A DNA stretch of 22,453 bases, taken from positions 1-22,453 of the forward strand of contig JBHIBO010000024.1 of NCBI GenBank assembly GCA_046759185.1, read 5' to 3'. Position 1 is the stretch's first letter. Each line of letters opens with the position of its first letter. This DNA comes from JAJISK01 sp046759185 (GTDB lineage Archaea; Thermoplasmatota; Thermoplasmata; RBG-16-68-12; JAJISG01). A program made the translations under genes and the position numbers. Positions 21,253 through 22,453 of this stretch are shown here, piece after piece. The notes under the pieces are model-generated. The model saw only the letters and a program-made list of their open reading frames with translations, ran no database searches and had not been told where the DNA came from.

Positions 21253-22431
21253 CTAGATCCACCCCTGGGCGTTCGCGAACACGACGAGGACCGCCAGGAA
21301 GATGTTGAAGAGGGCCAGGGGGATGAGCTTCCGCCAGCCGATGCTGAGGACTTGGTCGATGCGGATCCGAGGGACGGACCAGCTGATCCAGATGAAGATG
21401 AAGAACACGACGTAGATCTTGAGGATGAACCAGATTTCCTGCGGAAGGAACGGGCCATGCCACCCGCCGAGGAAAAGGAGGGCGACCAGCGCGGCCGCCA
21501 CAAACGTCCGGAGCCACTTGAATCCGTAGACCATCCCGAATCGCATCCCCCCGTACTCCACGAGCCAGCCATGGACGACCTCCTCCTCCGCCTCGGGGAA
21601 GTCGAAGGGAACCCGCTCCTGCTCGGCCATCATCGCCAGGAGGAAGATGAGGAAGCCTAGGAACTGGGGTATGATGTACCAATTCGCAATCCCGATGGCG
21701 GCTAAGGGGGCGATGATGGAAGGCTGCGCCTGCTGGTTGACGATCTCGATCGGGTTGAGGGTCCCCGCCAGGACGATGACCGCGATGACCGCGAGGATCA
21801 TGGGGATCTCATACGACATCATCATGGCGGCCGCTCGCATGCCGCCAATCATGGCGTACTTGTTGTTCTGAGCCCAACTAGCCAGGAGGATAGCCAATGG
21901 GGCCAGCGAGAAGGCGGCAATGATGAGAAGGAGGCCGGCGGGGATGTTGGCGATGACAAACCCCTCGCTGAAGGGCAGGGCCACGAGGACCAGGATGGTG
22001 GTGCTGATCAGGAAGGCAGGGGCGATATGGAACATCCAAGGGTCCGAGGCCCGCGGCGTGATGTTCTCCTTCTGGAGGAGCTTCACGGCGTCCGCGATCT
22101 GCTGGAGGTACCCCGTCCCGCCGATGTAGCGGTCCTTCTTCCTCGTAATCATGGGGCCGCGGCGGTCCTGCAGGCGGGCCACGATCTTCCGCTCAAGCCA
22201 GATGAAGGTCAGAAGGTGGAGCAGCGCCGCCCAGGCGATCATGATCGTGATGGCGACCAGCCAGCTGACGAAGGTGACCACAGGCTCCGATCCCAGCCAA
22301 TCGGCCAGAGGGTTGAGAAAGCCGAGCAGGGGAAGGGAGCCAATCGCGCGGAGGACGAAGTTGATGATCGTGATGATGAAGGTGGCCAGGATATTGCTCC
22401 CGCCGAAGAGGTCCACGATATGGCCGCTCAT
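21253..22431 (-). CDS. nuoH: Complex I subunit H (quinone-site membrane subunit)
   Basis: The protein has 392 residues, longer than the E. coli subunit (325), mostly through about 60 residues before TM1 (ILATFIITIINFVLRAIG and then PLADWLG). It contains WLERKIVARLQDRRGPMIT, ADAVKLLQKENITP, MSYEIPMILAVIAV and EQERVPFDFPEAEEEVVHGWLVEYGGMRF, the loop that forms the quinone chamber together with NuoB/NuoD. ATG 22431 is the only ATG start in the nuo cluster; it overlaps an upstream stop in ATGA, and GGGGGAG is 8 nt upstream. The C-terminus ends VFANAQGWI, a normal NuoH end. Confidence 0.96.
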   Translation of the reverse strand: MSGHIVDLFGGSNILATFIITIINFVLRAIGSLPLLGFLNPLADWLGSEPVVTFVSWLVAITIMIAWAALLHLLTFIWLERKIVARLQDRRGPMITRKKDRYIGGTGYLQQIADAVKLLQKENITPRASDPWMFHIAPAFLISTTILVLVALPFSEGFVIANIPAGLLLIIAAFSLAPLAILLASWAQNNKYAMIGGMRAAAMMMSYEIPMILAVIAVIVLAGTLNPIEIVNQQAQPSIIAPLAAIGIANWYIIPQFLGFLIFLLAMMAEQERVPFDFPEAEEEVVHGWLVEYGGMRFGMVYGFKWLRTFVAAALVALLFLGGWHGPFLPQEIWFILKIYVVFFIFIWISWSVPRIRIDQVLSIGWRKLIPLALFNIFLAVLVVFANAQGWI

Positions 22432-22453
22432 TTGTCAATCTCCCCCACGCAGA
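22428..22453 (-). CDS. nuoD: Complex I subunit D, last codons only (partial)
   Basis: Only eight complete codons before the window edge are visible, read on the minus strand as Cys-Val-Gly-Glu-Ile-Asp-Lys and stop. The ending GEIDK closely matches the highly conserved end of NuoD (GEVDR or similar). The TGA overlaps the nuoH ATG as ATGA. Gene order (nuoD before nuoH) fits. Too short for certainty. Confidence 0.65.

Noticed and set aside
20967..21572. 201-codon minus-strand frame starting inside nuoH
   Set aside because: Its first half is Ser/Gly-rich out-of-frame nuoH; only the last 83 or so codons have NuoJ sequence.

Overview
The window looks like chromosomal DNA from a GC-rich archaeon, most likely a member of the Thermoplasmata (Thermoplasmatota) or a close euryarchaeal relative. 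This is inferred from a membrane protein with a DUF835-like domain, an archaeal-type 3-hydroxyacyl-CoA dehydrogenase/enoyl-CoA hydratase fusion with the dehydrogenase at the N-terminus, an Mrp/Nbp35 ATPase, AT-rich TATA-like elements about 25-38 nt before several starts, GGAGG/GAGGTG Shine-Dalgarno sequences, and a complex I operon with no NADH-module genes in view. No rRNA, tRNA, CRISPR array or insertion sequence was recognised. Coding density is very high and no gene-free stretch exceeds about 190 bp.

Left part (1-5771): the 3' part of a membrane DUF835 protein, a thioredoxin with an unusual N-terminal helix, and a convergent Mrp-type ATPase whose stop codon shares a CTAG with the thioredoxin stop. 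Next come the dehydrogenase/hydratase fusion on + and a convergent CaiB/BaiF-family protein with the catalytic residues of alpha-methylacyl-CoA racemase. A thiolase (5890-7041, +) diverges from the racemase.

Middle part (7042-11200): an odd roughly 1-kb island (7076-8102) holds a GNAT acetyltransferase, a small protein that may have a Cas2-like fold, and four copies of a 20-bp palindrome, TTCCGTAC-N4-GTACGGAA. After it come an acyl-CoA dehydrogenase, an SCP2-type lipid carrier and two tandem paralogous membrane proteins, all on the minus strand. Racemase, dehydrogenase, hydratase/dehydrogenase fusion, thiolase and SCP2 together resemble the set used for beta-oxidation of branched (2-methyl) acyl-CoAs.

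Right part (11306-22453, minus strand): a DUF255/YyaL-like thioredoxin-fold protein, a DUF4203/TMEM198-like membrane protein, then the membrane arm of respiratory complex I. In transcription order this is nuoD (last codons only), nuoH, nuoJ split in two, nuoK, nuoL, two different nuoM genes and nuoN. nuoI is missing from its usual place between nuoH and nuoJ. Most of the genes touch or overlap, with Shine-Dalgarno sequences inside the last codons of the preceding gene. Only nuoH has an ATG start. nuoL and nuoN have no ATG, GTG or TTG that would keep their first transmembrane helix, and both appear to start at CTG immediately behind a strong Shine-Dalgarno. The most interesting items are the palindrome/Cas2-like island and the apparent CTG starts.
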